NCBI RefSeq assembly: GCF_001591365.1 | Contig: NZ_BCUT01000005.1 | Coordinates: 62,001 to 126,000 of the forward strand | Source of the DNA: Variovorax paradoxus NBRC 15149 | GTDB lineage: Bacteria; Pseudomonadota; Gammaproteobacteria; Burkholderiales; Burkholderiaceae_C | Direction: 5' to 3' | DNA: 64,000 nucleotides | Part shown: one piece after another, positions 43,610-51,897 of the stretch | Position numbering within the stretch: position 1 is the stretch's first letter | How the letters are laid out: each line of letters begins with the position of its first letter | Notes under the pieces: generated by a model | What the model saw: only the letters and a program-made list of their open reading frames with translations | Told to the model about the DNA's origin: nothing | Databases searched by the model: none | Made by a program: the position numbers and the translations under genes

Positions 43610-43982
43610 GGCTGCACCCGGCCACAAGCGGGTGCTCACGACCGTCTGGTCCGGGCGTGCGCATCTTCGGCCCGCACCCATTGCGGTGGAACTCGGACTT
43701 CATTGAAGTCCCGTGTCGGGCGCCACGAAGCAGGTGCCACAAAGGGCAGTGGCGACACGCGCTCGGAGCGAGACCGGATTCAGGTTCGACCGATGCGACT
43801 GCCATGTGATGCTCCCATTCAGCCCAGTGCAGCCCCCCGGGTTCGCCCCGGCGTCGCGCCTGCGCCTTGCGCTACGGCTTGGCGAAGAAGGAGATCGACC
43901 GCCTGTTGCACCACGCGGTGGCTCGCCAGACCTGCCCGTCGTACGACTCAACGTGGCGTGGAAGCCGCGGCCGTAGCGCGAT
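43610..43982. other. Intergenic region, possible gene remnant
   Basis: I see no intact gene in these 373 bases. A short coding-like stretch around 43855-43975 (LRYGLAKKEIDRLLHHAVAR) may be a fragment of a lost gene. The region starts with a copy of the array motif near 43620. The DUF1003 gene ends at its right side on the opposite strand. Confidence 0.35.
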
Positions 43983-44531
43983 TCAGGTCGGGCGCGCCGA
44001 CAACCCTTCGATCCGCCGAGTCAGGGCGTGCACCGCGTCGGTCAGCGCCAGCAGTTCGCGTTCCTTCAGGAGGTCGATCTTCTCGTGCAGCAGTTCGATC
44101 TCCAACTCCGCCTTGACATTGATTTCGTAGTCGGTTTCCGCGTGGCGCCGGTCCTGCTCGGACTGCCGGTTCTGGCTCATCATGATTGCCGGCGCGGTGT
44201 AGGCCGCCTGGAACGACAGGAGCAGGTTCAGAAGAATGAACGGATACGGGTCCCAAGCGCCGTTCCCGGTCATCGCGTTGCCGACGATCCACAGCACGAT
44301 GGCCGTGCTCTGGAAGATGATGAAGCGCCACGACCCTACGGTCGCCGCCACCGCGTCGGCCAGGCGTTGACTGCGAGTCGGTTCGCCTGCAAGGAAATGC
44401 TCGGGAGCCGTCGGCGGCTTGGCCGATCTGGCTTGCCGATGGGCGCGTCGCTGCTTGCGAAGTGACTCCAGCCGAAGCCGATCTTCGGCCGCCAGGGTCG
44501 TCGCATTTGGGGTGAGGTGTTTGTCGTTCAT
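43983..44531 (-). CDS. DUF1003 membrane protein
   Basis: This 182-residue protein has a basic N-terminal half that leads into two membrane spans (SWRFIIFQSTAIVLWIVGNA and PFILLNLLLSFQAAYTAPAI), followed by MMSQNRQSEQDRRHAETDYE, the signature end of DUF1003, and a long helical tail. It should be in the inner membrane. DUF1003 proteins are widespread and of unknown function. It diverges from the small gene at 44958 across about 425 bases. Confidence 0.8.
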   Translation of the reverse strand: MNDKHLTPNATTLAAEDRLRLESLRKQRRAHRQARSAKPPTAPEHFLAGEPTRSQRLADAVAATVGSWRFIIFQSTAIVLWIVGNAMTGNGAWDPYPFILLNLLLSFQAAYTAPAIMMSQNRQSEQDRRHAETDYEINVKAELEIELLHEKIDLLKERELLALTDAVHALTRRIEGLSARPT

Positions 44532-44957
44532 ACGGGCTCCGATGGTGAAGTCAGGGGCGATGTCGATGGCCCGCGTCCGCCAAACGCCGCAAGCCCGGTT
44601 GCATCATGGGGCAGACAGCACGTGGATGTTTGAAGACACCGAGAAGCGTTGCACTCGTGCCCACGCCAGCGCATTCCTAGCGGCAGCTGGGTGCGCCGGC
44701 GCGCGGCTTGCGAGGAGCATCAAACCGTCGATCGAAATCGACTGGACGTTGACTCCTTGACCCGCCGAGTTCCACCGACAGCTCTGCGGCGCCAAATCTG
44801 GACGAGCGATCGTCTGCGATGGGCCCAAAGCTCCGAGGCCGCGACGCTTAGGCTGGCAGAGAATGTGATTTCGGACCGGTTCAAAATGTGCGTCACGGCC
44901 CTGATTCATTGATCACTCGCGCGGGCCCCACCGCCATTCATGGATGGAGATGCTGAA
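44532..44957. other. Divergent intergenic region
   Basis: I see no supported gene in these 426 bases between the divergent DUF1003 gene and the SnoaL-like gene. It must hold the promoters of both. A short GGAG is at 44945, right before the second gene. Confidence 0.4.
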
Positions 44958-45308
44958 ATGCCCAAAGATCACAAGACGATCCTCGCGACTGCCAACGCCG
45001 CCATCATGGATGGCGACTTCGAAGGGTTCTTGAAGTTCTGCACCGAAGACACCGTCTGGAACTTCGTGGGTGACACAATCCTGCGAGGCAAGGAGGCCGT
45101 TCGCGAGTGGATGGTCGTCGCGTACAAAGAGCCGCCCCGTTTCCAGGTTCACCACATGATCGGCGACGGCGACTTCGTTGCCGCACTCGGCGAGATCACG
45201 TTGACGGACGAGGAGGGGAACACACAGCCTCATGCGTACTGCGATGTCTGGCGATTCCGTGACGGCAAGATGGCCGAACTGCAGGCTTTCGTCGTCCTTG
45301 CCTCGTAA
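44958..45308 (+). CDS. SnoaL/NTF2-like protein
   Basis: This protein is 116 residues from the ATG at 44958 (MPKDHKTILATANAAIMDGD), with GGAG at good spacing; an ATG at 44940 is also possible. The cone-shaped NTF2-like fold is indicated by FLKFCTEDTVWNFVGDTILR, VREWMVVAYKEPPRF, and a final CDVWRFRDGKMAELQAFVV strand pair. Such proteins are isomerases, hydrolases or binding proteins, and the pocket residues cannot be assigned here. It sits right before the IS1182-family insertion. Confidence 0.8.
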   Translation: MPKDHKTILATANAAIMDGDFEGFLKFCTEDTVWNFVGDTILRGKEAVREWMVVAYKEPPRFQVHHMIGDGDFVAALGEITLTDEEGNTQPHAYCDVWRFRDGKMAELQAFVVLAS

Positions 45309-45380
45309 AGACGGCGGGAGTTGGAGGAGGCGCTTGTCGGCTTAGGTCCGTCCACGATGGCAGCGTGGGCGGCTACAGTC

Positions 45381-47068
45381 GGCCGAGGCTGTGTGAAAAG
45401 ACTTCCAGTCCCGCCCATCAAAAAATAAAATCGATGCACCGTTCCAAGCGAGGTGCCCATGAAGCGATTCATCGAAGGCGAAGACCGACAGCAGGTCGCG
45501 CTGTTGCCGGAATGTCTTGATGACTATATCGGCGAAGACAACCCGGTGCGAGTCGTCGACGCCTTCGTCGAGGAACTTGATCTTCAGGCACTCGGCTTCA
45601 AAGGCGCGGACCCAGCTGCTACCGGTCGGCCTGCGTACCACCCGGCGGTGCTTCTCAAGCTCTACATCTACGGCTACCTGAACCGCATCCAGTCCAGCCG
45701 GCGTCTGGAGCGCGAGGCCCAGCGCAACGTCGAACTGATGTGGCTCACTGGCCGCCTTGCCCCGGACTTCAAGACCATTGCCGACTTCCGTCACGACAAC
45801 GGCGCGGGCATCCGCAACGTCTGCAAGCGCTTCGTGGGCATGTGCCGGGAGCTCAAGCTGTTCACGCAGGCCATCGTGGCCATCGATGGCAGCAAGTTCA
45901 AGGCCGTCAACAGCCGCGACCGCAATGTCACCCCCGCCAAGATCGATGCGCGCCAGCGCCAGATCGAACAGAGCATCCAGCGCTACCTCGACGTGCTGGA
46001 GACGGCGGATCGCACACAGCCTGCTGAAGTGGAAGCGAAGACCGAACGCCTGCAGGACAAGATCCGAACCCTGCGCGCGCAGATGCGCCAGCTCGACGAG
46101 ACCCAGGAGCAATTGAAGAAGCTGCCCGACGGGCAGATCTCCACCACCGACCCCGATGCCCGTTCGATGAACTCGCAGGCCAAGGGCTCGGGCCTGGTGG
46201 GCTACAACGTGCAGACGGCGGTCGATGCCAAGCACCATCTCATCGTGGCACACGAGGTGACGAACATCGGCAACGACCGGGCCCAGTTGAGCAAGATGGC
46301 CAAGGCGGCACGTGAGGCGATGGACACGAAGAAGCTGCAGGCCTTCGCCGACCGTGGCTACTTCAACGGCACCGAGCTCAAGGCCTGCGAGGACGCGGGC
46401 ATCACGGCCTTCGTGCCCAAGCCCATGACCTCGGGCGCCAAGGCTGCGGGTCGCTTCGACAAGAGCGACTTCATCTACATCGCGAAGGACGATGAGTACC
46501 AGTGCCCTGCGGGCGAGCAGGCCATTTACCGGTTCAGCACGCTGGAGAAGAACGGGCTCAACGCGCATGTCTACTGGACCAGCGCCTGCCCCACATGCGC
46601 GATCAAAGACCAATGCACGACAGGCGACTTCCGACGCATCCGCCGATGGGAACATGAAGAAGTACTCGAGCGTGTGCAGCAGCGCCTGGACAAGAAGCCC
46701 AAGGCCATGACCTTGCGACGGCGCACCGTGGAGCATGTCTTCGGGACGTTGAAGCACTGGATGGGCTCGACGCACTTCCTGACGAAGACGCTGGCGCATG
46801 TGGGCACCGAGATGAGCCTGCATGTGCTGGCTTACAACCTCAAGCGAGTGATCGCCATCCTGGGAATGAGAAGAATGATGAAGGCGGTGCGGCTGGTGGG
46901 GCCATGAGCCTCTTTACGGCGCTTCAACGGGTGCAGAGGGCCGCTGGGCTTCAAATCCATTCGTGCCCGTCTACGACGACTGGATGGCCTGCGAGGCTGG
47001 CGGTTGCCCTCGTGACGCGGATGCTCGGCATACTGGAGCGCCGAGAGCGTTTCCACACAACCTCGGCC
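45381..47068 (+). mobile_element. IS1182-family insertion sequence
   Basis: The ends are imperfect inverted repeats: the left end reads GGCCGAGGCTGTGTGAAAA and the complement of the right end reads GGCCGAGGTTGTGTGGAAA. The length is 1,688 bases with one transposase gene. The left flank (GGCTACAGTC) and the right flank (AAGAGCGGAC) join to form a copy of the shared intergenic motif, so the element appears to have inserted inside it. I saw no clear target duplication. A remnant of a second copy lies at 30780-31040. Confidence 0.8.
45459..46907 (+). CDS. IS1182-family transposase
   Basis: This protein is 482 residues from the ATG at 45459 (MKRFIEGEDRQQVALLPECL); the GTG six bases upstream is less likely. 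The domain order is an N-terminal DUF772 region (YHPAVLLKLYIYGYLNRIQS), a DDE core with AIVAIDGSKFKAVNSRD (first Asp), KLQAFADRGYFNG, and RRTVEHVFGTLKHWMG with the last Glu. A helical insertion with many Gln and Arg lies between about 165 and 230. It is apparently intact, so the element may be active. The C terminus matches the remnant at 30.8 kb. Confidence 0.9.
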   Translation: MKRFIEGEDRQQVALLPECLDDYIGEDNPVRVVDAFVEELDLQALGFKGADPAATGRPAYHPAVLLKLYIYGYLNRIQSSRRLEREAQRNVELMWLTGRLAPDFKTIADFRHDNGAGIRNVCKRFVGMCRELKLFTQAIVAIDGSKFKAVNSRDRNVTPAKIDARQRQIEQSIQRYLDVLETADRTQPAEVEAKTERLQDKIRTLRAQMRQLDETQEQLKKLPDGQISTTDPDARSMNSQAKGSGLVGYNVQTAVDAKHHLIVAHEVTNIGNDRAQLSKMAKAAREAMDTKKLQAFADRGYFNGTELKACEDAGITAFVPKPMTSGAKAAGRFDKSDFIYIAKDDEYQCPAGEQAIYRFSTLEKNGLNAHVYWTSACPTCAIKDQCTTGDFRRIRRWEHEEVLERVQQRLDKKPKAMTLRRRTVEHVFGTLKHWMGSTHFLTKTLAHVGTEMSLHVLAYNLKRVIAILGMRRMMKAVRLVGP

Positions 47069-47139
47069 AAGAGCGGACCTCTGTCGCAGCGGCGAAGATC
47101 CGAGTAGCTCCATTCATCTTGGACGATCGTAATTCGGCT

Positions 47140-47523
47140 ATGTGTGAACGCGAACCGCGACAGTTAAACGTACAACAGCAAAACGCCAGCGTCGAGCGTT
47201 CGCTGCGCGCAGAAGCAAGCTATTGGAGGCGGCACGGCGTGCCGCCGGCGTTGGCTAGTGTGGGAGTTGAGCGGGGCATCCAATGGGAAAGATCGATCGT
47301 CGTTGAACTTGGCATTGACTTCCCGGGCATGCCCAGCATATTCGGTCGGCTAGTAACGCAAGACCAGCGCTTCATTGCATTTGAGATCGACACGACTGAT
47401 GAGATACGAGTGGAGCAGTGGGAGGACATAACGAGCGCCCAAAATTTCAACGAGCACAATCGAGGCACAGGCGTTGGACGCGGAGCACTGGCTCTCAGGG
47501 TTTTGCGTGAACTGAGTGCGTAG
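47140..47523 (+). CDS. Unknown small protein after the IS
   Basis: This protein is 127 residues from the ATG at 47140 (MCEREPRQLNVQQQNASVER). The N-terminal half is helical, while the second half (SIVVELGIDFPGMPSIFGRL, then FIAFEIDTTDEIRVEQWEDI) is beta-rich, as in small immunity-type proteins. No family is recognised. The frame extending upstream runs into the IS end and the intergenic motif and has no support. A plausible weak promoter cannot be singled out. Confidence 0.45.
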   Translation: MCEREPRQLNVQQQNASVERSLRAEASYWRRHGVPPALASVGVERGIQWERSIVVELGIDFPGMPSIFGRLVTQDQRFIAFEIDTTDEIRVEQWEDITSAQNFNEHNRGTGVGRGALALRVLRELSA

Positions 47524-47693
47524 TTGCTATTCATGCTGTCGCTGAGTGCAAGCGCTTTCACCGGTGCGACTGAAGCCAACCAGGAACCGACGTTCGCGCC
47601 CGTGGCAAGATCGTGCTGATCGGCCCCGAGCCCTCGGTACTGTCCAGCTAAAAAGGCAAGCTCGCTGCACGCATCGATTTCTTTGCCGTCCAG

Positions 47694-48401
47694 TTGAATG
47701 ATGACCCTCTCCCCGTGACGAATTCAATTCCGTATTACGCCAAGAACTACGATGTGTTTGTACTGCTTGGTGCACCGAGCTTGTTGCCTTGGCAATGGCA
47801 GGTATGGGTGAAGATCGAGCAGTTGCTCGCGCCATTTGTCCGCTCAGACCGCGGAAAGCCGACGGTCCGTTCAAGCCAAACCTCGGGTTTGGGGAAAGAG
47901 TATCGATCGGTCGCCTTCGGAAAGATGGGTTGGGATTTGAAGTCACATGCACGTTGGGCGCACGGTTCGCCCTCCAACGCCCTCGAGTCGAATTCTTGGA
48001 GGTTCCTTGGAACGGAAGCATGGGCGCCATCATGGACGGTATGCGAGAAAGAACATGAGGCGCCGGACTTCTACTTGCATCTACTTTCGGCGCCTAACGT
48101 CCAACATGGAGGCGCATCTCAGTTCGGCTCCATGTTGGTAGTCGCATTGGCAGCTTCTGCCTCTGAAATGCGCCGGGGGGAGCTCCGCGCCGCAATGACC
48201 GCCGTTGCAACGCTGCTCGAGAGCCCTCTCGTGGTTTGTAAGCACCGTGCCTGGGGTATCGCGTCAGGCACTGCGGGCGGCTTTCGGGATGCCATTCAGG
48301 ATTTCGGCGTCGGGCGCGGATTGTTCAGGGAAGAAGACCCTCACGCGCAGCCGATCAGCCTCGAAACCTTTTCTGAAGCGTGGAGCTCGCTTCAAGTTTA
48401 A
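47694..48401 (+). CDS. Unknown soluble protein, immunity-like size
   Basis: This protein is 235 residues if it starts at the TTG at 47694; a GTG at 47715 is an alternative. It is rich in Trp and aromatic residues (LLPWQWQVWVKIEQLLAPFV, then WRFLGTEAWAPSWTVCEKEH), with helical stretches near the end. No signal peptide or membrane span is seen. The composition and surroundings fit a polymorphic-toxin immunity protein, but no toxin partner is seen next to it, so this is only a possibility. Confidence 0.5.
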   Translation: MNDDPLPVTNSIPYYAKNYDVFVLLGAPSLLPWQWQVWVKIEQLLAPFVRSDRGKPTVRSSQTSGLGKEYRSVAFGKMGWDLKSHARWAHGSPSNALESNSWRFLGTEAWAPSWTVCEKEHEAPDFYLHLLSAPNVQHGGASQFGSMLVVALAASASEMRRGELRAAMTAVATLLESPLVVCKHRAWGIASGTAGGFRDAIQDFGVGRGLFREEDPHAQPISLETFSEAWSSLQV

Positions 48402-48607
48402 ACAACGATGCAGGCCCAGCGACCGGGCCGCTGATTTGGCGTAGGCCCTTGTGCAGGGCTGCTGCAGAGGAATCTGTACTTCCGGTTCGGCCTCCTTTTC
48501 GCCGCTAACCTGTGCGGCTACAGTCGGCCTATCGACAATGTTTCAAAATCTGATCGGTGACGTTGTCTGTATGGAGGCGGGGCGACATCCCCGAAGAGAG
48601 GTTGTAG

Positions 48608-49072
48608 ATGAAGTTAAAGTGGATATTTTTGGCTCTGCCCATTTTTCTTGTTGCTTGCGCTGCGCCGAGCGGCAAGCCTAAGCCCCAGTCGTGGGTGTCA
48701 GATTCAAAGAACGGAGAGTTGGTCATCTATCGGCCCGGATCGTTCGTATTCGGAGCTCGGAATGTCTACTTCTATGTAGATGGCGTTGAAGTTGCAAGTC
48801 TAGGATCAGGAACATATTCGCTGATAAAGCTTCCTCCCGGAGCTTATCGTCTTTCTCAAAAGTGGGACTGGGACATGATGATCAAAGACATAGAGATTGA
48901 AATCAATGTCCCGTCCAAGGAAAGGACATACGTCCGACTGTCGCAATTGGGCGGTGAGTTTTATGGGGGAGTACTTCACACTACTTGGCAACTTGGATCG
49001 GTACCCACGGACGAAGGCTTGAGTGAGATCAAAGGGCTTGAAGCAAGAGCGCCAAGCAATACTTCGCAGTGA
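48608..49072 (+). CDS. Lipoprotein, DUF2846-like
   Basis: This 154-residue protein has a lipoprotein signal peptide, MKLKWIFLALPIFLVACAAP, with the acceptor Cys at 17. The mature part (GELVIYRPGSFVFGARNVYF, YVDGVEVASLGSGTYSLIKL, PPGAYRLSQKW) is the pattern of DUF2846-type beta-sandwich lipoproteins with the PG-hairpin. A GAAGAGAGG stretch precedes the ATG. It should be attached to the outer or inner membrane facing the periplasm. A half-copy of the array motif (GGCTACAGTCGGCC) lies about 100 bases upstream. Confidence 0.7.
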   Translation: MKLKWIFLALPIFLVACAAPSGKPKPQSWVSDSKNGELVIYRPGSFVFGARNVYFYVDGVEVASLGSGTYSLIKLPPGAYRLSQKWDWDMMIKDIEIEINVPSKERTYVRLSQLGGEFYGGVLHTTWQLGSVPTDEGLSEIKGLEARAPSNTSQ

Positions 49073-49257
49073 GAGGCCTTCCGGGCATCGACTGAAGTCT
49101 CCATCGACGGGCAGCTTTCTTCGTGCTGGTACTTCCGCTTAGGGCCACACGAGACATAGCAGCATCTCTGAAGAAGTCATTCAAATTGTGGAGACTGTCG
49201 CGCGCCTCTCAGCCAGATCGTCGCGCCACACCACAGCGACTTACGGCCGCATTGGGC

Positions 49258-49584
49258 TCAGTGGTAGTCCTCTTCGCGCTGATGACGAATTGCCAACACC
49301 CTGACTTCCCGCCCTGGAAGGATTTCGTAGAGGGCCACGTAGCCTGTGGAACCAAGCCCTACGATCAACTCTCGGCGCGTTGTACGCCTGCCGTCGCTCG
49401 CTTTCCGATACGCCCAAGGATTCTCGGCCAGCCGCTTCTTGATACTGGTGCGAAGCTCGTGCAGTACATGCTGGGCATGGTCCAGTTCCTCCAAGGTCTC
49501 TGACCGAGCGACGAGGAACTCAAACAACCGCTCAAGGTCATCCTCGGCTTGCGGGGTCATCTCAACCCCGAACAACTCAGTCAC
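49258..49584 (-). CDS. RelE/ParE-family toxin
   Basis: This 108-residue protein starts at a GTG (49584) that overlaps the stop of the upstream antitoxin (GTGA). The fold is RelE/ParE-like: an N-terminal strand (GVEMTPQAEDDLERLFEFLV), a long helix pair (QHVLHELRTSIKKRLAENP), then strands RRELIVGLGSTGYVALYEIL and VRVLAIRHQREEDYH, with conserved Arg and His residues near the end typical of plasmid-stabilisation toxins. The antitoxin is immediately upstream. ParE types poison gyrase and RelE types cut mRNA; I cannot decide which from sequence alone. Confidence 0.8.
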   Translation of the reverse strand: MTELFGVEMTPQAEDDLERLFEFLVARSETLEELDHAQHVLHELRTSIKKRLAENPWAYRKASDGRRTTRRELIVGLGSTGYVALYEILPGREVRVLAIRHQREEDYH

Positions 49585-49862
49585 GTGCCAGGGCCTTGCA
49601 ATTCGCGACGTCGTGCATCAATGCGGGTCTGGACGCGGTCAAACACTTCGTCCACGGGGTGTGAAACACCGGTTCGCAGGTAGTCCTGCCAAGCGGCCTC
49701 GCCACGCGCATGGAAGTCCGTCTGGACGCGACGGAAGTCAACTGCTCGGCGCACGGCATCGGCCACAAAGGTGCTGATGGTTTCCTCTTCACCCAGGACC
49801 GCTTCGAGCTCGGCACGCAGTTCCGGCTCAACGCGAACGGCAGGTAAGGTGCACGATTTCAT
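49581..49862 (-). CDS. YlcI/YnfO-like antitoxin of the RelE/ParE pair
   Basis: This protein is 93 residues from the ATG at 49862 (MKSCTLPAVRVEPELRAELE). The N-terminal half fits a ribbon-helix-helix DNA-binding domain (LPAVRVEPELRAELEAVLGE, ETISTFVADAVRRAVDFRR) of the YlcI/YnfO or CopG type. The C-terminal helix (GVSHPVDEVFDRVQTRIDAR) would hold the toxin. It precedes and overlaps the toxin gene. The upstream frame extending to 50060 lacks supporting features. The promoter lies between this gene and the integrase. Confidence 0.75.
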   Translation of the reverse strand: MKSCTLPAVRVEPELRAELEAVLGEEETISTFVADAVRRAVDFRRVQTDFHARGEAAWQDYLRTGVSHPVDEVFDRVQTRIDARRRELQGPGT

Positions 49863-50117
49863 GGCCGTAAGCGTAGCACATTTGTAATGCGTTCGCCACT
49901 TTGTCCCGACGCCGACATCGGAAGGTGACTTCGAGTGTCTGGTCCTGGCTGAGCCGGCTGTAGTCAACGCGCGGCGTCGGAACGGGCGCGCGGCGCACTG
50001 CGAGCAGCACAGCAGTTCACGGCAGGCGTCCGAAGCGGTTTGCCCCAGATTGCGGCGCACCTGCGCGATGTCGTGGCACTCATCCAGCTGGCTTGGAAGG
50101 AGCGCGCGGACTTGGCG

Positions 50118-51347
50118 CTATGTCATCTGGCGCGGCTTCAACGGAATCAGGTCGGCACCGATGCGCAGCTTGTCCAGGTAGTCCGCCCAGCGCTGCATCA
50201 TTTCCCGGCGCGCGGGGAGATGCGCAGTGCGGTTGTACGCACGACCGTTGGTATCCCTCACCATGTGGGAGAGCTGGTGCTCGATGAAGTCCACGCGCTC
50301 GCCAAGCACCTCGTCCATGATGGTCCGCGCGGTTGCCCTGAAGCCGTGAGCCGTGTGGACTTCGGCGCTGTAGCCCATTCCACGCAGGGCGGCATTGATG
50401 GTGTTCTCGCTCATGGGGCGTTCACCCGTCCGTATGCTGGGAAACACAAACCGTCCATGCCCCGTGATCGGGTGGAGGTTCCGCAGGATCTCCACCGCTT
50501 GGGTTGCCAGCGGCACGACGTGATCGACCTTCATTTTCATCTTCGAGCCGGCGATGCGCCACTCGGCCGCGTCCAGGTCGATCTCAGCCCATTCCGCGGT
50601 GCGCAACTCGCCAGGGCGGACAAACAGCAGAGGGGAGAGCTTCAGCGCGGCAACGGTCGTGGGGTGGCCGCTGTAGGCATGGATCGAGCGCATGAGGTCT
50701 CCGACTCGCTTGGGCTCGGTAATGGCGGCGAAGTGCCTGGTCGCTTTCGAGGCCAGAGCTTCGCTCAGATCGGCGGTGACGTCCCGCTCTGCCAGTCCTG
50801 ACACCACCGCGAAGCGAAACACCTGCCCGCAAAGCTGCTTGACGCGATGGGCGGTATCGATGGCGCCGCGTGCTTCCAGCTTGCGGACAACCCGCTCCAG
50901 AATGTCCCGCGGACCGATGGTGGACATGGGCATCTTGCCGATGAAGGGGAACGCGTCCTTCTCGAGCCACGTCTTGACCTTGAGCTGCGTTCCGCTCGCT
51001 CGTTTGGCGGCAGTCTTTCCCAGCCACTCGCGCGCAACCGCCTCGAACGTATTCGCCGCCGCGTCGGCTCGGGCTCTCTTTTCTTCGCGCTTGGCCGCGC
51101 TCGGGTCCGTCCCGTCGGCCAGCAGTTCGCGGGCGGCGGCGCGGCGATCCCGAGCTTTGGCCAGCGAGACCTCCGGGTAGGTTCCCAGCGCCAGCGTTTT
51201 CCGCTTGCCGGCGAAGGTGTAATCCATTCGCCAGTATTTCCCGGCAGTCTTCACCAGCAGGTACATGCCGGCGCCGTCGGCATATTTGTCGCCGTTGGCC
51301 TTCCCGGTGGGCTTCACCTGCCGAACAAACGTGTCTGTCAGCGCCAT
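50118..51347 (-). CDS. Island tyrosine integrase (P4-type, DUF4102 N-terminus)
   Basis: This 409-residue integrase has an N-terminal DUF4102 arm-binding domain (FVRQVKPTGKANGDKYADGA, then KRKTLALGTYPEVSLAKARD), a SAM-like domain from about residue 95 (NTFEAVAREWLGKTAAK), and a catalytic domain with Arg in RPGELRTAEW, HGFRATARTIM (HxxR), QLSHMVRDTNGRAYNR with the last His and catalytic Tyr. It reads away from the tRNA-Arg gene, 175 bases from the tRNA 3' end, as in P4-type islands. It would catalyse integration and excision at the tRNA. Confidence 0.92.
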   Translation of the reverse strand: MALTDTFVRQVKPTGKANGDKYADGAGMYLLVKTAGKYWRMDYTFAGKRKTLALGTYPEVSLAKARDRRAAARELLADGTDPSAAKREEKRARADAAANTFEAVAREWLGKTAAKRASGTQLKVKTWLEKDAFPFIGKMPMSTIGPRDILERVVRKLEARGAIDTAHRVKQLCGQVFRFAVVSGLAERDVTADLSEALASKATRHFAAITEPKRVGDLMRSIHAYSGHPTTVAALKLSPLLFVRPGELRTAEWAEIDLDAAEWRIAGSKMKMKVDHVVPLATQAVEILRNLHPITGHGRFVFPSIRTGERPMSENTINAALRGMGYSAEVHTAHGFRATARTIMDEVLGERVDFIEHQLSHMVRDTNGRAYNRTAHLPARREMMQRWADYLDKLRIGADLIPLKPRQMT

Positions 51348-51454
51348 CTCTTCTCCTCAACGGTATCTCGTCACGGGGATTTCCGGGATACCGACAAAAA
51401 TGACGGTATTTCCGGGCGATGGGATGCTACGCCGCGTGTCGTCGCGAGGCAAAG

Positions 51455-51492
51455 AAAAACCCGCTACGCCTAGAGAGCGTGCGGGTTTCTGA
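51455..51492. terminator. Bidirectional rho-independent terminator
   Basis: The stem AAACCCGC / GCGGGTTT, with a short loop, is flanked by A-rich sequence on the left (AAAGAAAAACCC) and T-rich sequence on the right (GGGTTTCTG). It lies between the integrase and the tRNA-Arg gene and could stop transcription from either side, mainly from the tRNA. Confidence 0.7.
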
Positions 51493-51522
51493 TGTGGGGT
51501 GAGACGCCGTGAATCGGGTCCT

Positions 51523-51597
51523 TGGTGCCTTCGACAGGAATCGAACCTGTATCTGAGTCTTAGGAGGACCCCGTTCTATCCATTGAACTACGAAGAC
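51523..51597 (-). tRNA. tRNA-Arg (anticodon CCU)
   Basis: On the minus strand the complete cloverleaf is visible: acceptor GTCTTCG paired with CGAAGGC (one G-T pair), D arm GTTC-AATGGATA-GAAC, anticodon loop CTCCTAA with anticodon CCT, T arm ACAGG-TTCGATT-CCTGT, discriminator A and an encoded CCA. Its 3' end faces the island integrase, so the 3' half of this gene is the probable attachment site. Confidence 0.95.
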
Positions 51598-51652
51598 GGA
51601 GGGCGGCCCGGACTTTACCAGTTTGGCGCCGTGCCGCCGCGCAGAGGTCGGT

Positions 51653-51889
51653 TCAGCGCAGGCCGATGCGCGAGGCGTGCCAGCGCAGCACGTCGGCGCG
51701 CAGCGGGTCGGAGGCCTCGATGCGGTCGGCGCGCACCTGCAGCGCGCGCATCTGCTCGACTTCCTCGATCACCTTGCCGGGGCTGAGCAAGGCCTGAACG
51801 AGCACGCTGGCCTCTTCGGCGAGCGCCTTGAGCGCGCCAGCCAAGCCACCAGATGCGCTCGTGCTGGACGATCGGTCAAGGGTAGACAT
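51653..51889 (-). CDS. Small helical protein of unknown function
   Basis: This protein is 78 residues from the ATG at 51889 (MSTLDRSSSTSASGGLAGAL). It is nearly all helix (LKALAEEASVLVQALLSPGK, VIEEVEQMRALQVRADRIEA), amphipathic and without signal peptide. It lies on the chromosomal side of the tRNA, oriented the same way, so it may belong to the core genome. No family is recognised; the upstream extension of the frame to 52078 is probably not translated. Confidence 0.6.
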   Translation of the reverse strand: MSTLDRSSSTSASGGLAGALKALAEEASVLVQALLSPGKVIEEVEQMRALQVRADRIEASDPLRADVLRWHASRIGLR

Positions 51890-51897
51890 ACGGAAAC

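Larger units (their letters stand above)
1..51522. mobile_element. Right part of a genomic island inserted at tRNA-Arg(CCU)
   Basis: The segment left of the tRNA gene holds mostly accessory functions: antiviral systems, a CDI locus, toxin-antitoxin pairs, a relaxase with candidate oriT, insertion sequences, pseudogenes and many small unknown genes. The tyrosine integrase at 50118-51347 lies about 175 bases from the 3' end of the tRNA-Arg gene, the typical boundary of an integrative element. The left boundary is outside the window; I looked for a second copy of the tRNA 3' end and did not see one. No mating-pair formation genes are visible, so the visible part would be mobilisable rather than self-transmissible. 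The segment may be several stacked elements rather than one. Confidence 0.5.
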
